A DNA stretch of 64,000 nucleotides from positions 27,832 to 91,831 of the forward strand of contig NZ_RHOJ01000010.1 in the NCBI RefSeq assembly GCF_003946485.1, in the 5' to 3' direction. This DNA is from Lacticaseibacillus jixianensis. GTDB taxonomy: Bacteria > Bacillota > Bacilli > Lactobacillales > Lactobacillaceae. The position numbers were made by a program, and so were the translations under genes. The notes under the pieces were generated by a model. It worked only from the letters and a program-made list of their open reading frames with translations, searched no databases and had not been told where the DNA came from. Shown here piece after piece: positions 33,884 through 43,014 of the stretch. Position 1 is the stretch's first letter. The number at the start of each line of letters is the position of its first letter.

Positions 33884-34613
33884 TCCGTTTATCAAGGTCG
33901 TCAACAGTATGAACGGGATCCCGACGGAGGTCTCCGGCTTTGACGGCAACCAGTTTCTGCAGCAGCGGTTCCAGGCGCGCGAGGCGAGCCTTTACATCTC
34001 GATGCACCAGGTGATGGCCCAGGTGGCTAAACTGCTGGCGCCAGGTGAGAAAATCATCAACATGCTGCCGATGACTAACGAGGAGAACGCCGGCATCGCG
34101 ACCGACGGCATGATGGGGATGTACGCGCCCAAGCAGCAGACGGCCAAGGACTATATCAATGCCCAAAGCAGCCTGCGCGGCAACCGCCTGATGATTTTCA
34201 CCGACCGGCGGATGATTTTCTTCGTTGTCATCGAATTCCTGGATGATCCCAAGGCGTATTACAGCTACGAGTATCACGAGCTGAAGCACCTGATGCTCAA
34301 GCAGCACACCACCACGATCCCAGGGGCCAAGCCGTGGCAGCGCGCCTACTTCAGCTCGTACCACGTTGACTTCGAGACGCCGGAGCGCCACATTTTCAGC
34401 GAGACGCTCACCGAAGACAACTTCAAGCTGTTTAAGCGCAACCTCCTGACGATTCCCGCCATGGCGGACATTGAGATCACCGGCAAGATGGATCGCAGTT
34501 GGCGCCGCGACAATTGGCTGAGCAACTGGCACTTCTGGGCCTACCTATTTGGCGGACTGATCGTGTTTGCGCTCTTGGCGACGCTGATCGGCGGGCTGAT
34601 TCAAGGCTTCTAA
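33867..34613 (+). CDS. PH-domain-like membrane protein, co-transcribed with the sigma factor
   Basis: 248 residues. The soluble part contains RLMIFTDRRMIFFVVIEF and YYSYEYHELKHLMLKQ, then FSSYHVDFETPERHIFSETLTEDNFKLFKRNLL; this is the seven-strand plus helix rhythm of bacterial PH (bPH) domains. One membrane helix closes the protein (WHFWAYLFGGLIVFALLATLIGGLI). The gene starts 17 nt inside the sigma gene (AAGGGGGTG before ATG 33867), so translation is coupled. Position suggests a sigma-factor partner or target, but it lacks a recognisable anti-sigma domain. Confidence 0.68.
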   Translation: MAVILNPFIKVVNSMNGIPTEVSGFDGNQFLQQRFQAREASLYISMHQVMAQVAKLLAPGEKIINMLPMTNEENAGIATDGMMGMYAPKQQTAKDYINAQSSLRGNRLMIFTDRRMIFFVVIEFLDDPKAYYSYEYHELKHLMLKQHTTTIPGAKPWQRAYFSSYHVDFETPERHIFSETLTEDNFKLFKRNLLTIPAMADIEITGKMDRSWRRDNWLSNWHFWAYLFGGLIVFALLATLIGGLIQGF

Positions 34614-34622
34614 TTTAACCTC

Positions 34623-34655
34623 AAAAATGGCGCCGCAGCCGTTGCGGCGCCATTT
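34623..34655. terminator. Bidirectional terminator
   Basis: AAAATGGCGCCGCA / TGCGGCGCCATTT, between convergent genes. Confidence 0.8.
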
Positions 34656-34673
34656 GCATAGACTTTAGCCCCG

Positions 34674-35756
34674 TCAGTTGGCCTGGTTCTCATCCGGGTA
34701 AATGGTGGCACCATACTGATTTGCGAGCGCCTGCGTGGGGTAGTAGTTGGTGTCGACCCACATGCCGGCACCATAAGCCGACTCGAGCACCGGCACGGTT
34801 TGCCCCCCCAGGCTGCGGTTGGTGACGGCGTAGAAGCCGCCGGCGCCGGCGCTTTGGTACCAGCCCCTGACGCTGACCCAGTGCTTCCCATCCTGCACGA
34901 AGCGGTCGGCCGCACCCCAGTCTTCCTTAGCCGGGTCCATCTTGGTCGCGTCACCGTTAAGGGCCGCGGTGTCACTTGCGGTGCGTTCCCGAATGTCGTA
35001 AACGGGTTGGTTGCCGTACTCAGGGGCCTGAATGGCATTGGCAGTGATGGTCAGCTGGCCCTTCTGGCTGTACCAGGTGCGCTGAAACGGCCGGTCAAAG
35101 ATGACGGCATGCCCCGCCTTGCGGGTCGCCTTCGCGCTTGCCGCCTGGGCTTTCGCCAGGCTGGCGGCGAGGGCCTTGGACGTCAGGGTGACGGGGCGGC
35201 CGGCCACAATGTCCGCGAAGCCCTGTTTCACGTTTGCATTGGTCGTTTCGGTCGTGCTGATGATCTTGTCCGTCGGCGCGGTTTGACTGATCAACACGCG
35301 CGGCGCCCCTTGGCCCGTCAGGGTGAACAGAAACAGGACGGTCGCCGCGTCATCAACGTAGACCGCCACCACGTTGGGCTGCTTGGAGCTCCCGCGGGTC
35401 AGCTTGGGCAGCCAGGTGACAGGCGTTTGCTTGCCGTCAATGGTGATTGGCTGCTTGGTCTGATAAACCGCGCTGAGCGGAAGACCCTGCCACGTCGCAG
35501 TGGTGCCCCGGTCAGCCGCGACGAACGTCTGCTTTTTGGTCGGGCCGAAGTCCTTCATAAACGCGGCCAGTTGCTGGCCCCGCCGCTGGTCCCACTTCAG
35601 CGTGACGCCGGCCTTAACCTTGCGGCTGCTGGCCATGGGTGCGGCCACCTTGCTGCTGGCGTGACTGGAATCGCGACTGCGCTGCGCTTGCTGATTGCCG
35701 CAAGCGGCTAGGGTGAGCCCCACACTCACCGCTAGCATCGTTTGCCAAAGTTTCAT
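34674..35756 (-). CDS. Lipoprotein with DUF4767-like domain
   Basis: 360 residues. Signal peptide and lipobox LAAC (Cys ~19), then a Ser-rich linker and a domain (about 50-160) starting WDQRRGQQLAAFMKDFGPTKKQTF with GLPLSAVY, the style of DUF4767 in lactobacilli. A central helical Ala/Lys stretch (AASLAKAQAASAKATRKAG) separates it from a C-terminal domain (~205-360) with HWVSVRGWYQSAGAGGFYAV. Function unknown; it faces outside the cell. Start ATG 35756 follows AGGAGG by 8 nt. Confidence 0.72.
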   Translation of the reverse strand: MKLWQTMLAVSVGLTLAACGNQQAQRSRDSSHASSKVAAPMASSRKVKAGVTLKWDQRRGQQLAAFMKDFGPTKKQTFVAADRGTTATWQGLPLSAVYQTKQPITIDGKQTPVTWLPKLTRGSSKQPNVVAVYVDDAATVLFLFTLTGQGAPRVLISQTAPTDKIISTTETTNANVKQGFADIVAGRPVTLTSKALAASLAKAQAASAKATRKAGHAVIFDRPFQRTWYSQKGQLTITANAIQAPEYGNQPVYDIRERTASDTAALNGDATKMDPAKEDWGAADRFVQDGKHWVSVRGWYQSAGAGGFYAVTNRSLGGQTVPVLESAYGAGMWVDTNYYPTQALANQYGATIYPDENQAN

Positions 35757-35844
35757 TCTCCCCACCTCCTAGGGGAAGCTTCGCACGCCAATATAAATAA
35801 ATCAATAACAAAGTTTGATCGATTTTTGCGGAGCCGAGGGGGAC

Positions 35845-35878
35845 AAAAAACGGCCTCGCACATTTTGTGCGAGGCCGC
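35845..35878 (-). terminator. Terminator of the small two-gene unit 35893-36315
   Basis: Minus strand CGGCCTCGCAC / GTGCGAGGCCG then T6. Confidence 0.88.
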
Positions 35879-35892
35879 AGTGGCGCGCTAAT

Positions 35893-36087
35893 CTATTTAC
35901 TATCGCTGGAAGACTTGGTGCGCCGACGACGGTGTGTTATCAGGACAAACCCCAGCACCACTAACGAAACACCAAGGGTCAGTAAGCCGGGATCCAGATT
36001 CTGGGTGCCGGGGCCTTGCGGGCTGATCATGATGACGTAAAACCCGATGGCCAACGATAACATACCGGAGCTATAGTGCCCCTTCAT
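35893..36087 (-). CDS. Small membrane protein (64 aa), unknown function
   Basis: 64 residues with two hydrophobic segments (SGMLSLAIGFYVIMIS and LLTLGVSLVVLGFVLIT) joined by a PQGPGTQNLDPG turn, and a very basic tail (HRRRRTKSSSDSK). No strong ribosome site precedes ATG 36087. It begins 6 nt after the stop of the gene at 36094, so it is probably translated by coupling. Function unknown. Confidence 0.6.
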   Translation of the reverse strand: MKGHYSSGMLSLAIGFYVIMISPQGPGTQNLDPGLLTLGVSLVVLGFVLITHRRRRTKSSSDSK

Positions 36088-36093
36088 TTTCGG

Positions 36094-36315
36094 TTAGGCA
36101 ACGCCAACTTGGAACAGGATCGCGGAAGCCCAGCTTTGCTTCTTGATCTCTGCTTTGGCAGTTTTGGCTGCCGCGTCCAAGTCGGTGGCGGTGGTGGTGA
36201 AGGTCGCACGCATACCCTTCTTGTCGTTCAGCTTGAAGCTGACGCCGTCTTCGTCGTAAGCCTCAAGAACGGCAACCATCTTATCAAGGTACAATGCGGA
36301 ATTAACGAAAATCAT
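36094..36315 (-). CDS. Small conserved-type protein (73 aa), unknown function
   Basis: 73 residues: MIFVNSALYLDKMVAVLEAY, then GVSFKLNDKKGMRATFTTTATDLDAAAKTAKAEIKKQ and a hydrophobic end SWASAILFQVGVA. Predicted beta-hairpin, helix, strand. No family was recognised. A strong ribosome site (AAAAGGAG, 8 nt) precedes ATG 36315. Operon with the small membrane gene downstream. Confidence 0.62.
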   Translation of the reverse strand: MIFVNSALYLDKMVAVLEAYDEDGVSFKLNDKKGMRATFTTTATDLDAAAKTAKAEIKKQSWASAILFQVGVA

Positions 36316-36390
36316 GTTATCTGACTCCTTTTATAATCGAATTAGTAGTGCCGACGCGAGCGTAACCGTTTCCGCCAGCTGCTAGTGTTA

Positions 36391-36428
36391 ATAATAAGCC
36401 ACTGGTTGCGTAAAGACAACCAGTGGCT
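36391..36428 (-). terminator. Terminator of the cellobiose-type EIIC gene
   Basis: Minus strand AGCCACTGGTTG / CAACCAGTGGCT followed by TATTATTA, 9 nt after the stop. Confidence 0.8.
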
Positions 36429-36436
36429 CATTGAGA

Positions 36437-37816
36437 CTAAGCGGCGTTGTTGATGTCGTCTTCAGGGTCAGTCTGTACCCGACTTGATGCCATAACGAAT
36501 GGCACCCAGATGAAGAAGGCAATGACCATGTTGACGATCGCAAGAACCGCGGCCCGCCAGTCAAACCCGGTCGCCATCAAGGCGTTCAGGATTGGTGGGG
36601 TGATCCAAGGAACCGCGATCTTAACTGGGCCGACCCAGCCGGCTGCTGTTACAAAGTACGCAATGGCAGTGTTGAGCACTGGGGCCACGATGAACGGGAT
36701 GAAGTAGATCGCGTTCAAAACGATTGGCAGCCCGAACATAACTGGTTCGTTAATGTTGAAGAGGCCAGGGGCAAAAGCAAGTTTTGCGACGGCTTTTTCG
36801 TCCGCACGCTTGGAGAAGATCAGGATGGCGAGCAGGAGCACGATGGTACCACCTGAACCGCCGAACCAAACGTAAGCATCGAAGGAACCACGTACCCACT
36901 TGTATGGAAGCGGATCATGGTTAGCGAAGGCCTGGATGTTCGCGATCTGGGAAGTGCCCCAGATGGATTCCAGAATTGGCGCCATGACGTTAGGGCCGTG
37001 AATCCCGAAGAACCAGAAGACCTGAACCAGCAAAGCAACCAAGATAACCATCCCAGCACCCTGGCCAGCGTGAAGCAGTGGCGCCTGGATCGTGGCGGAC
37101 AGCCAGTCACCGAAGGCGTGACCCGTTAAGGTCTGGAACAGGTAGGTAATGATGGCAATGACATACAGGGCCGCGATCCCTGGGATCAGGGTCGTGAAGG
37201 CCTTGGATACGGCTGGTGGCACAGTGTCAGGCATCTTGATGGAGATGTCTTTCTTCATCAGCCAGATGTAAACGACGGTTGCAATCGCGCCGAAGATCAT
37301 GGCCGTGAACAGGCTTGAAGAGCCCAGGTTCGCGGTGCCAAAGGCGTTTGGCACAGTGAGGCTGCCGTTGGTGTAAGTCCCGCCGGCAGTGGTGATCACT
37401 TTAGCCGCAGACTTGCTCAGCTTGCCGGTGAGGGCAAGTGTGGCACTGCTGTTGATCCCCATGAAGAAGGCAGAAAGACTGATCAGAGTCCCGGCCACCC
37501 CATCAACTTGGTAAGCTTCGGCAAGGTGGTAGCCCCACATTGCAGAGAAGAAGACCGCGAAGATGGTCAATGACCCAACGGACACCGTGTTGTCGATCAT
37601 GATGATCGGTTGCACGGCATTCACGAAGCCTGTCCAGCCCCATTGAGCAGGATAGGTGGAGAGTAAGGCGTTCAGTAAGGTCGCCAACGACCCGGCCATG
37701 GTGATCGGCAGCGTTGCGATGAATGAATCACGCAGTGCGACCAGCCATGGAATAGACCCAATCTTGGCGGCAACAGGAACGACGTACTTCTCCAGCAAGT
37801 TCATAATGGCTTGCAT
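36437..37816 (-). CDS. PTS system cellobiose-specific EIIC component (CelB-like)
   Basis: 459 residues, about 10 membrane helices of the lactose/cellobiose EIIC fold. Starts MQAIMNLLEKYVVPVAAKIG, with SIPWLVALRDSFIATLPITMAGS. The loop GLFNINEPVMFGLPIVLNA is the conserved EIIC sugar-site motif (N-E-P). The start ATG 37816 follows GGGAGG by 9 nt. No EIIA or EIIB gene is nearby, so it must use general or distant partners. An RpiR regulator lies directly upstream on the same strand, and a cre-like site is present, so it is likely under sugar and catabolite control. Confidence 0.9.
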   Translation of the reverse strand: MQAIMNLLEKYVVPVAAKIGSIPWLVALRDSFIATLPITMAGSLATLLNALLSTYPAQWGWTGFVNAVQPIIMIDNTVSVGSLTIFAVFFSAMWGYHLAEAYQVDGVAGTLISLSAFFMGINSSATLALTGKLSKSAAKVITTAGGTYTNGSLTVPNAFGTANLGSSSLFTAMIFGAIATVVYIWLMKKDISIKMPDTVPPAVSKAFTTLIPGIAALYVIAIITYLFQTLTGHAFGDWLSATIQAPLLHAGQGAGMVILVALLVQVFWFFGIHGPNVMAPILESIWGTSQIANIQAFANHDPLPYKWVRGSFDAYVWFGGSGGTIVLLLAILIFSKRADEKAVAKLAFAPGLFNINEPVMFGLPIVLNAIYFIPFIVAPVLNTAIAYFVTAAGWVGPVKIAVPWITPPILNALMATGFDWRAAVLAIVNMVIAFFIWVPFVMASSRVQTDPEDDINNAA

Positions 37817-38138
37817 AGATAAATACCTCCCATATTTTTGTACCCCCGCACAAGTAGCAACACTGGCATGGACAAATGTGAACAATGGATAGTGACGCGC
37901 CAGCTGCTACCCTTGTGGCGAAATGTGTTCCGCACGGCGGCTCGCGGATCTACTGGCACGTCTGTCAGCAAAGCGGGTCCCTGGCGAAAAGCAATCCGGC
38001 TTTTGTTCGAAGAAAAGTCGGAGTGATTAACCACGCTCTTAGTGTAACCGGTTGCTGGAACCCTTTTCAAGGATTTGAACCCGCAAAAAAACAAAAGGCA
38101 AAAATAAAACATGTTACGAATTACGTAACATGTTTTAT
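37817..38138. other. Promoter region of the EIIC gene
   Basis: 322 bp between rpiR-type and EIIC genes. It holds the rpiR terminator palindrome, a cre-like site at 38043-38056, and otherwise no ORF, RNA or CIP element that I can support. Confidence 0.5.
38043..38056. promoter_or_regulatory. cre-like site upstream of EIIC
   Basis: TGTAACCGGTTGCT fits TGNAANCGNWNNCW at all fixed positions. It is about 230 bp upstream of the EIIC start. Confidence 0.45.
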
Positions 38139-38139
38139 T
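38103..38139 (-). terminator. Terminator (or operator palindrome) after the RpiR gene
   Basis: Perfect inverted repeat AAAACATGTTACG / CGTAACATGTTTT with T-rich flanks on the minus strand, overlapping the end of the rpiR-type gene. Its perfect symmetry would also suit an operator. Confidence 0.65.
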
Positions 38140-38891
38140 TAATTTGAGGCCCGTTTGTGGGGCTGCTCCAGGCGGTGCGCGATCAGTTCAAGCAGGTAAA
38201 TGATCGGCACCTGGGTGGTCAGGTTCAAGCCGCCGCGGGTCAATTCGGGCAGGTAGTAAGTGATGACTAAGTCGGCGAGGTGCGACAGGGTGGAGTCGGC
38301 GTGGTCAGTAATGGCGATCACGTTGACGCCGGCCTCCTGCGCGCGCGTGGCCATGTCGATCACCGGCTGTGATTCTCCAGAAACGGACAAGGCGACCATG
38401 ACCGTGTCTTTAAGCACGGCAGTCTGATCGGGGAAGGGGTAGTCGGGATCGGTCAGCGCCAAGGAGAAGGTGCCGGTGTTGGACCAGAAGCGCGCGCCGT
38501 ACTCGGCCAAAGCGGCCCCGGTGCCGATACCGCACAGCAGCACCAGCGGTGCCCGCTCCAGCCGGGTAGCGGCGATGTCGATCAGCTTGCTGAACTCGGG
38601 CGTCGTCACGGTCTCGAAGAACTCGGCCAGCGGCGCAGAGAGGTCCTGATCCGACAGGGGCACGGTTTCGCTCAGGGCGGAGCGGTGGCGCTTGAGCGCG
38701 TACCGCAGCTCGGAGTACCCCTCGTAGCCCATTTTGTTTGCAAAGCGCAGGATCGTGGTGGTGCTGACGTGGGCCTTTTCCGCCAACTCACGGATCGTCA
38801 TGGCCTCGACTTCGACCTGGTGCTGGTTGATGTATGTGTAGACCGACGACTCCAGGCCGTTCAGCGTGCGCAGCTTTGCATACGGAAACAA
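38139..38891 (-). CDS. RpiR/MurR-family transcriptional regulator
   Basis: 250 residues. N-terminal HTH (~1-75): VEAMTIRELAEKAHVSTTTILRFANKMGYEGYSELRYALK. C-terminal SIS sugar-phosphate domain (~95-245) with LLCGIGTGAALAEYGARFW, VMVALSVSGESQPVIDMATRAQEAGVNVIAITD. Start is taken as TTG 38891, with AAGGGGGG 6 nt upstream, because a TAGAAT -10 lies at 38925-38920; the longer reading to 38945 would start before the promoter. It probably senses a sugar phosphate and controls the adjacent EIIC gene. Confidence 0.85.
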   Translation of the reverse strand: MFPYAKLRTLNGLESSVYTYINQHQVEVEAMTIRELAEKAHVSTTTILRFANKMGYEGYSELRYALKRHRSALSETVPLSDQDLSAPLAEFFETVTTPEFSKLIDIAATRLERAPLVLLCGIGTGAALAEYGARFWSNTGTFSLALTDPDYPFPDQTAVLKDTVMVALSVSGESQPVIDMATRAQEAGVNVIAITDHADSTLSHLADLVITYYLPELTRGGLNLTTQVPIIYLLELIAHRLEQPHKRASN

Positions 38892-38931
38892 GGCGGACCC
38901 CCCTTTTGATGTTGGCTTTATTCTACCATAA

Positions 38932-40764
38932 TCAACGCGGGGCATTGGCTTGGGTCAAAAGCTGACGGGCGATGCGGCTGGCGAGGCGCAGGTTGATGTC
39001 GTTGACGTAGGGCCGCGGGCTGGCGGTGGTCAGCCAGTTGACCCCCTCCGTTGGCACGCCCCAGAAAAACAGTGGCCCCTGAGGCTGGCGGTGGGCATCG
39101 AGCAGCTGGGCGGTGGCTTGATCGACCAGCACGGCGCCGGACTGGAAGCGGCGATCGCCGGCGAGCTGCAGCTCGTACAAGGTGGCCATGCCGTCGTGCA
39201 GCAGCTGCGCAAGCAAAGGACTCTCGGCGGCCGAAGCGTTAGGCGCCGGGACCCGCGCCTCGATCAGCGCCGTGCCGGGGGCTTGAAAGGCTTTGTCCGC
39301 CCCTGAGCCGGCGATGAAATGGCTGCCTTTAGTGGTGATCGTCATTTGCGGGGGCAAAAAGGTGATGATCCCGGCTTGACTCAGGGCCAGCAGCTGCTCG
39401 ATGCGCACTGCCGGCGGGCCGATGGAGAGAAAATCGTTTAAGCCATTGAACCAGCGCAGGAAAAAGTCGAGGTACTGATCGTCGCTGAGCAGCCCGCGGG
39501 AGACCACCTGGCGAATGGCGTCGCGCATGTCGCGCAGCACCTCCAGGGCGGCAGTCAACGGCCCAGTCTTGCTGCCTTGCAGCGCGGCTGCGGCGTCCTT
39601 GGCCAGGTAGGCTTGCAGCGCCGGCTGCAGGTCGCCGGCTGGCAGCTGGGTCAGCGTGTCCCAGTCCAGCAGTTCTTCCGGCGGCAGTCCTAGCGCGGCG
39701 ACGGCTTGCTTTGGCTGCTGCAGGAAGTCGCTTTGAAAAGCCGCCAGGTCGCCTGCGGTCAATGTAGCCGAAAGCTTCAGCGTGTAGTAGACAAATTCCG
39801 CCTCGTGCTGCAGCTCCCGCCAGAACTGCTGGCCCTGGATGGGCCCGGCCGCCTGCCAGTTCTTCAGCCTTTGCGTTGTCAGAAAGCGCGCCGGCCACTG
39901 CTCACCGGGGGCCTTTTCGTTGCGGGCCTTGGCGTGGTATGGCAGCCCGCGCCGCGATCCGGCCACCAGGTGCGGCTCTTGGCCGCTTTCGTGGTAGGCC
40001 AGCGTCCCGTCTGTCTGACGCGTAAAGCGGCCGCCGCGCCCTTCCGTCAGGCGACTCACAAAGTCAAAGAAGCTCAGACCTAACCCGCGCAGGATCACCA
40101 CGTCTTGATGGCCAATGGCGTCAAGGTCGCCCTCGGCGGGGAACCCCGGCGGCAGGTAGAAGCGCTGGTGTGCGTCCGCAAAGGTCTGAAGCTTGGCTTG
40201 CTCGCGGGTCAGCGAGTTGGGCAGCGTTCCCAGCGCCATCACCACGCCGTCAAAAGTGGTCGCCGCGGCGGCCGTGGTGACCGCGTACGGCGGGCCGGGG
40301 TGAACGCTGAGCACGCGCTGCTGCTTAAATGCAATGGTCGCGCCTTTGCCGCGGCGCCGCTGCATTTCCGCGAAAAACCAGGCCATGTAGTACCCGTAAA
40401 GGCCACGCGGCGGGTAATCATTGGCCCCGAGGCGGGCGGCGGCCGCAGCGTATGTGGCCGCGAACGGTCCGCCTGCTTCGGGGATGAACGCGGCGGCGTG
40501 GCGCCGGCTCCACTGCGCCAGGTCGGGGCCAGGGGCAATCGGGCCGGGGGCTTCGACGGTGCGATCGAAAAAGAGGGTGATGTCCTGCGCGGCGGTGTTC
40601 ATGATCAGGTGCGGGTCTTGATCGCGCCGCCAGACCCGACCGCCGATGGGGAACGGGTCGTACAGCGTGACGGCGAGGGGGGTGTGCGTTTGGTTCTGCC
40701 ACGCAACGAGGCGTTCCAGGACCAGTAGGCCGCGCGGGCCGGCGCCAATCAGTGCAATTTTCAT
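38932..40764 (-). CDS. FAD/NAD(P)-binding oxidoreductase-like protein
   Basis: 610 residues. Starts KIALIGAGPRGLLVLERLVAW, a Rossmann FAD motif (GxGPRG), followed by LYDPFPIGGRVWRRDQDPHLIMNTAAQDITLFFD. This N-terminal layout belongs to the 'FAD-NAD(P)-binding' group found in lactobacilli and streptococci. The central QDVVILRGLGLSFFDFVSRLTEGRGG is the second nucleotide-binding stretch. The reaction is unknown. It is divergent from the NADH oxidase at 40915 across a 150-bp gap and ends 40 nt before the RpiR gene start. Confidence 0.75.
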   Translation of the reverse strand: MKIALIGAGPRGLLVLERLVAWQNQTHTPLAVTLYDPFPIGGRVWRRDQDPHLIMNTAAQDITLFFDRTVEAPGPIAPGPDLAQWSRRHAAAFIPEAGGPFAATYAAAAARLGANDYPPRGLYGYYMAWFFAEMQRRRGKGATIAFKQQRVLSVHPGPPYAVTTAAAATTFDGVVMALGTLPNSLTREQAKLQTFADAHQRFYLPPGFPAEGDLDAIGHQDVVILRGLGLSFFDFVSRLTEGRGGRFTRQTDGTLAYHESGQEPHLVAGSRRGLPYHAKARNEKAPGEQWPARFLTTQRLKNWQAAGPIQGQQFWRELQHEAEFVYYTLKLSATLTAGDLAAFQSDFLQQPKQAVAALGLPPEELLDWDTLTQLPAGDLQPALQAYLAKDAAAALQGSKTGPLTAALEVLRDMRDAIRQVVSRGLLSDDQYLDFFLRWFNGLNDFLSIGPPAVRIEQLLALSQAGIITFLPPQMTITTKGSHFIAGSGADKAFQAPGTALIEARVPAPNASAAESPLLAQLLHDGMATLYELQLAGDRRFQSGAVLVDQATAQLLDAHRQPQGPLFFWGVPTEGVNWLTTASPRPYVNDINLRLASRIARQLLTQANAPR

Positions 40765-40914
40765 AAAGTTATCTCCCAGTTGCCGAGGTCAGTGCCACTA
40801 AGCTACCCTTATTGTAATCCGCCGCCACCTGAACCTGGTAGCGCGGCGGCTTTTGCTTTCGAATCAATCGTGTCATAATAAGAAGGAATAGCCTTAGTTT
40901 GGGAGGAAGACGCC

Positions 40915-42267
40915 ATGAAGATTGCCGTTGTCGGGTGCACACACGCCGGAACTGCGGCGGTGGTGCAGATCGCCACTGAGCACCCAGAAGCAACCGTCGA
41001 TGTCTATGAGCGGCGCGGCGACATTTCATTTTTGTCCTGTGGCATTGCGCTGTATCTAGAAGGAACGGTGACGGATCCCCAGACCCTGTTTTACGCGAGC
41101 AAGGAGAGCTTAGAGGCACTGGGGCCGAATATTCACGTCCACCTGCGCCACGATGTGCTCAGTGTGGACGCAAAGCACCATTCGCTTGCGATCCAGGACA
41201 TGACCAATCGTCAGAAGTACTCCGCGACCTACGACAAGCTGATCGTCTCGACGGGCAGTTATCCTGTCGTGCCGCCGATCCAAGGTGTCAGTGTCCCCCG
41301 CGTGTTGATGTGCAAGAATTACGACGATGCGCTTGCGATCAAGGCCACCGCGCAAAATGCGCGCCGCATCGCAGTGATCGGCGGCGGCTACATCGGCGTG
41401 GAAATCGCCGAGGCGTACAGCCGGATCGGCCATGAGATCCTCTTCATCAACGGCGTGCACCATCTGCTCAGCCATTACGTTGATGTTCCCTTGGCCAAAG
41501 AGGTCGAAGCAGAGCTTGGCAGGCACGGCGTTGACGCGCACCTGCAGGAGGTGGCCCTCAAGTTCGACAGCGACCAGGACCACGTCTACATCACCACGGA
41601 CAAGCAGGAGTGGCAGGCCGACTTGGCCGTGGTCTGCGTCGGGTTTCAGCCGATGACGGAACTGGTTGATGGTCAGGTTAACATGAACGCGGACGGGTCG
41701 ATCCACGTCAACGACTACATGCAGACCTCATCGCCGGACATCTACGCGGCGGGGGACACGGTAGCGGTCCACTTTAACCCGACTCATCGTGATGCTTACG
41801 CCCCGCTGGCCACCAATGCGGTGCGGCAGGGCAAGCTGGCGGCGATCAACCTGTTTGGCAATAAGGTCCGCTACATGGGGACGCAGGCGACTTCGGCCCT
41901 GCGGCTTTACGATAAAACCTTGGCCTGCACGGGCTTGACCTTGGCGCGGGCGCAAAAGGCAGGCTTTGACGCTGCGGCGGTCGACCTGGTCGATCATTAC
42001 CGGCCGGAGTTCATGCCAAGCACGGCGCGCCTCTCGATGCGGTTGGTCTATGATCGCAGCAACCGTCGGATCCTCGGCGGGCAGCTGTTTTCACAGTACG
42101 ACGTCGCCCAGTCCGCTAACCTGCTGTCGGTGATGATCCAAAACCACAATACCATTGATGAGTTGGCCTACGTTGATATGTTGTTCAATCCGTACTACGA
42201 CCGGCCGTGGAACTATCTGAACCTGCTTGGCCAAAAGGCGGTCGAGCAAGCGGACGCAACGAAATAA
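40915..42267 (+). CDS. nox: NADH oxidase (water-forming type)
   Basis: 450 residues. FAD site KIAVVGCTHAGTAAVVQI at the N terminus, redox-active Cys42 in ISFLSCGIALYL, NAD site IAVIGGGYIGVEIAEAY (~160) and the FAD-side DIYAAGDTVAV (~270). This is the group of NADH oxidases and CoA-disulfide-like reductases that reduce O2 to water through a Cys-sulfenic acid. It regenerates NAD+ under air. The ribosome site GGGAGG is 8 nt before ATG 40915. Directly followed by an LVIS_2131-like gene 19 nt later. Confidence 0.92.
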   Translation: MKIAVVGCTHAGTAAVVQIATEHPEATVDVYERRGDISFLSCGIALYLEGTVTDPQTLFYASKESLEALGPNIHVHLRHDVLSVDAKHHSLAIQDMTNRQKYSATYDKLIVSTGSYPVVPPIQGVSVPRVLMCKNYDDALAIKATAQNARRIAVIGGGYIGVEIAEAYSRIGHEILFINGVHHLLSHYVDVPLAKEVEAELGRHGVDAHLQEVALKFDSDQDHVYITTDKQEWQADLAVVCVGFQPMTELVDGQVNMNADGSIHVNDYMQTSSPDIYAAGDTVAVHFNPTHRDAYAPLATNAVRQGKLAAINLFGNKVRYMGTQATSALRLYDKTLACTGLTLARAQKAGFDAAAVDLVDHYRPEFMPSTARLSMRLVYDRSNRRILGGQLFSQYDVAQSANLLSVMIQNHNTIDELAYVDMLFNPYYDRPWNYLNLLGQKAVEQADATK

Positions 42268-42285
42268 CCTGCTGGAGGAGTTACT

Positions 42286-42909
42286 ATGTGGAACTATATC
42301 GGTGTGGCCGCCTGGCTACTGGTGGTCCTTTACCTTATTTTCATCATTTGGCACATTCGCGCGCGGCACCTTAAGATGGTGGTTCGGGGGCAAAAGCCGG
42401 GGCTGACGTGGCTGATCGATCTGATCGAATGCGGCGTTCTCGTGCTGGCGGTGTACAGCCTGGTCTGGGCCGCCTGGCTGCGGCCAATCGACTACGCGGA
42501 CAGCAAAGTGGTGGCCGTTAAGTATGATTACCACCCGCTGATCCTCCAGACCGGGGCGACGCGTTCCTATTACGTCAGCGTGCAGTCCGGTAACGGGACG
42601 CAGCCCGTGCGCTACTTCACCTACTGGACGGCAGGGGCCAAGAATCAGACCAACAGTCGGGATGCGGATATTTCCGACGGCACCGATCCGCTCACGGTGA
42701 AGGCCAGCGTGTACCCGTGGCACCACAGCAAGCTGATCAAGCTGGATACAGCGGCGGAGAAGGCCTACGTGGCAACCATGACGGCGCACTACCGCAAGAC
42801 GTTCCTCAACGGTCTGGGCATGCACGTCGGCCATTTGGCAGAGCGGTTTGATCTGATTCGGATCCCGAACGAGACGTTCCTCAAGGTCGTGCCTAAACAG
42901 GTCGAGTAA
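42286..42909 (+). CDS. LVIS_2131-like membrane protein, unknown function
   Basis: 207 residues. Two N-terminal membrane helices (IGVAAWLLVVLYLIFIIWHI and LIECGVLVLAVYSLVWAAWL) are followed by an outside domain of ~140 residues with YYVSVQSGNGTQPVRYFTYWTAG and a C-terminal RKTFLNGLGMHVGHLAERFDLIRIP. The pattern matches the 'LVIS_2131 family' proteins of lactobacilli, for which no function is known. GGAGG lies 7 nt before ATG 42286; likely co-transcribed with nox. Confidence 0.72.
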   Translation: MWNYIGVAAWLLVVLYLIFIIWHIRARHLKMVVRGQKPGLTWLIDLIECGVLVLAVYSLVWAAWLRPIDYADSKVVAVKYDYHPLILQTGATRSYYVSVQSGNGTQPVRYFTYWTAGAKNQTNSRDADISDGTDPLTVKASVYPWHHSKLIKLDTAAEKAYVATMTAHYRKTFLNGLGMHVGHLAERFDLIRIPNETFLKVVPKQVE

Positions 42910-42912
42910 ATG

Positions 42913-42958
42913 AAAAGACGCTGGCCAATTGCGTGAAAGCAATTGGCCAGCGTCTTTT
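42913..42958. terminator. Terminator after the nox operon
   Basis: AAAGACGCTGGCCAATTGC / GCAATTGGCCAGCGTCTTTT, a very long perfect stem with a 6-nt loop. Confidence 0.92.
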
Positions 42959-43014
42959 AGTTTGGCGAATTAGCAAAATGGTGCGTGCGGAATAAAGGAC
43001 CGTGGGCGAGCGCC

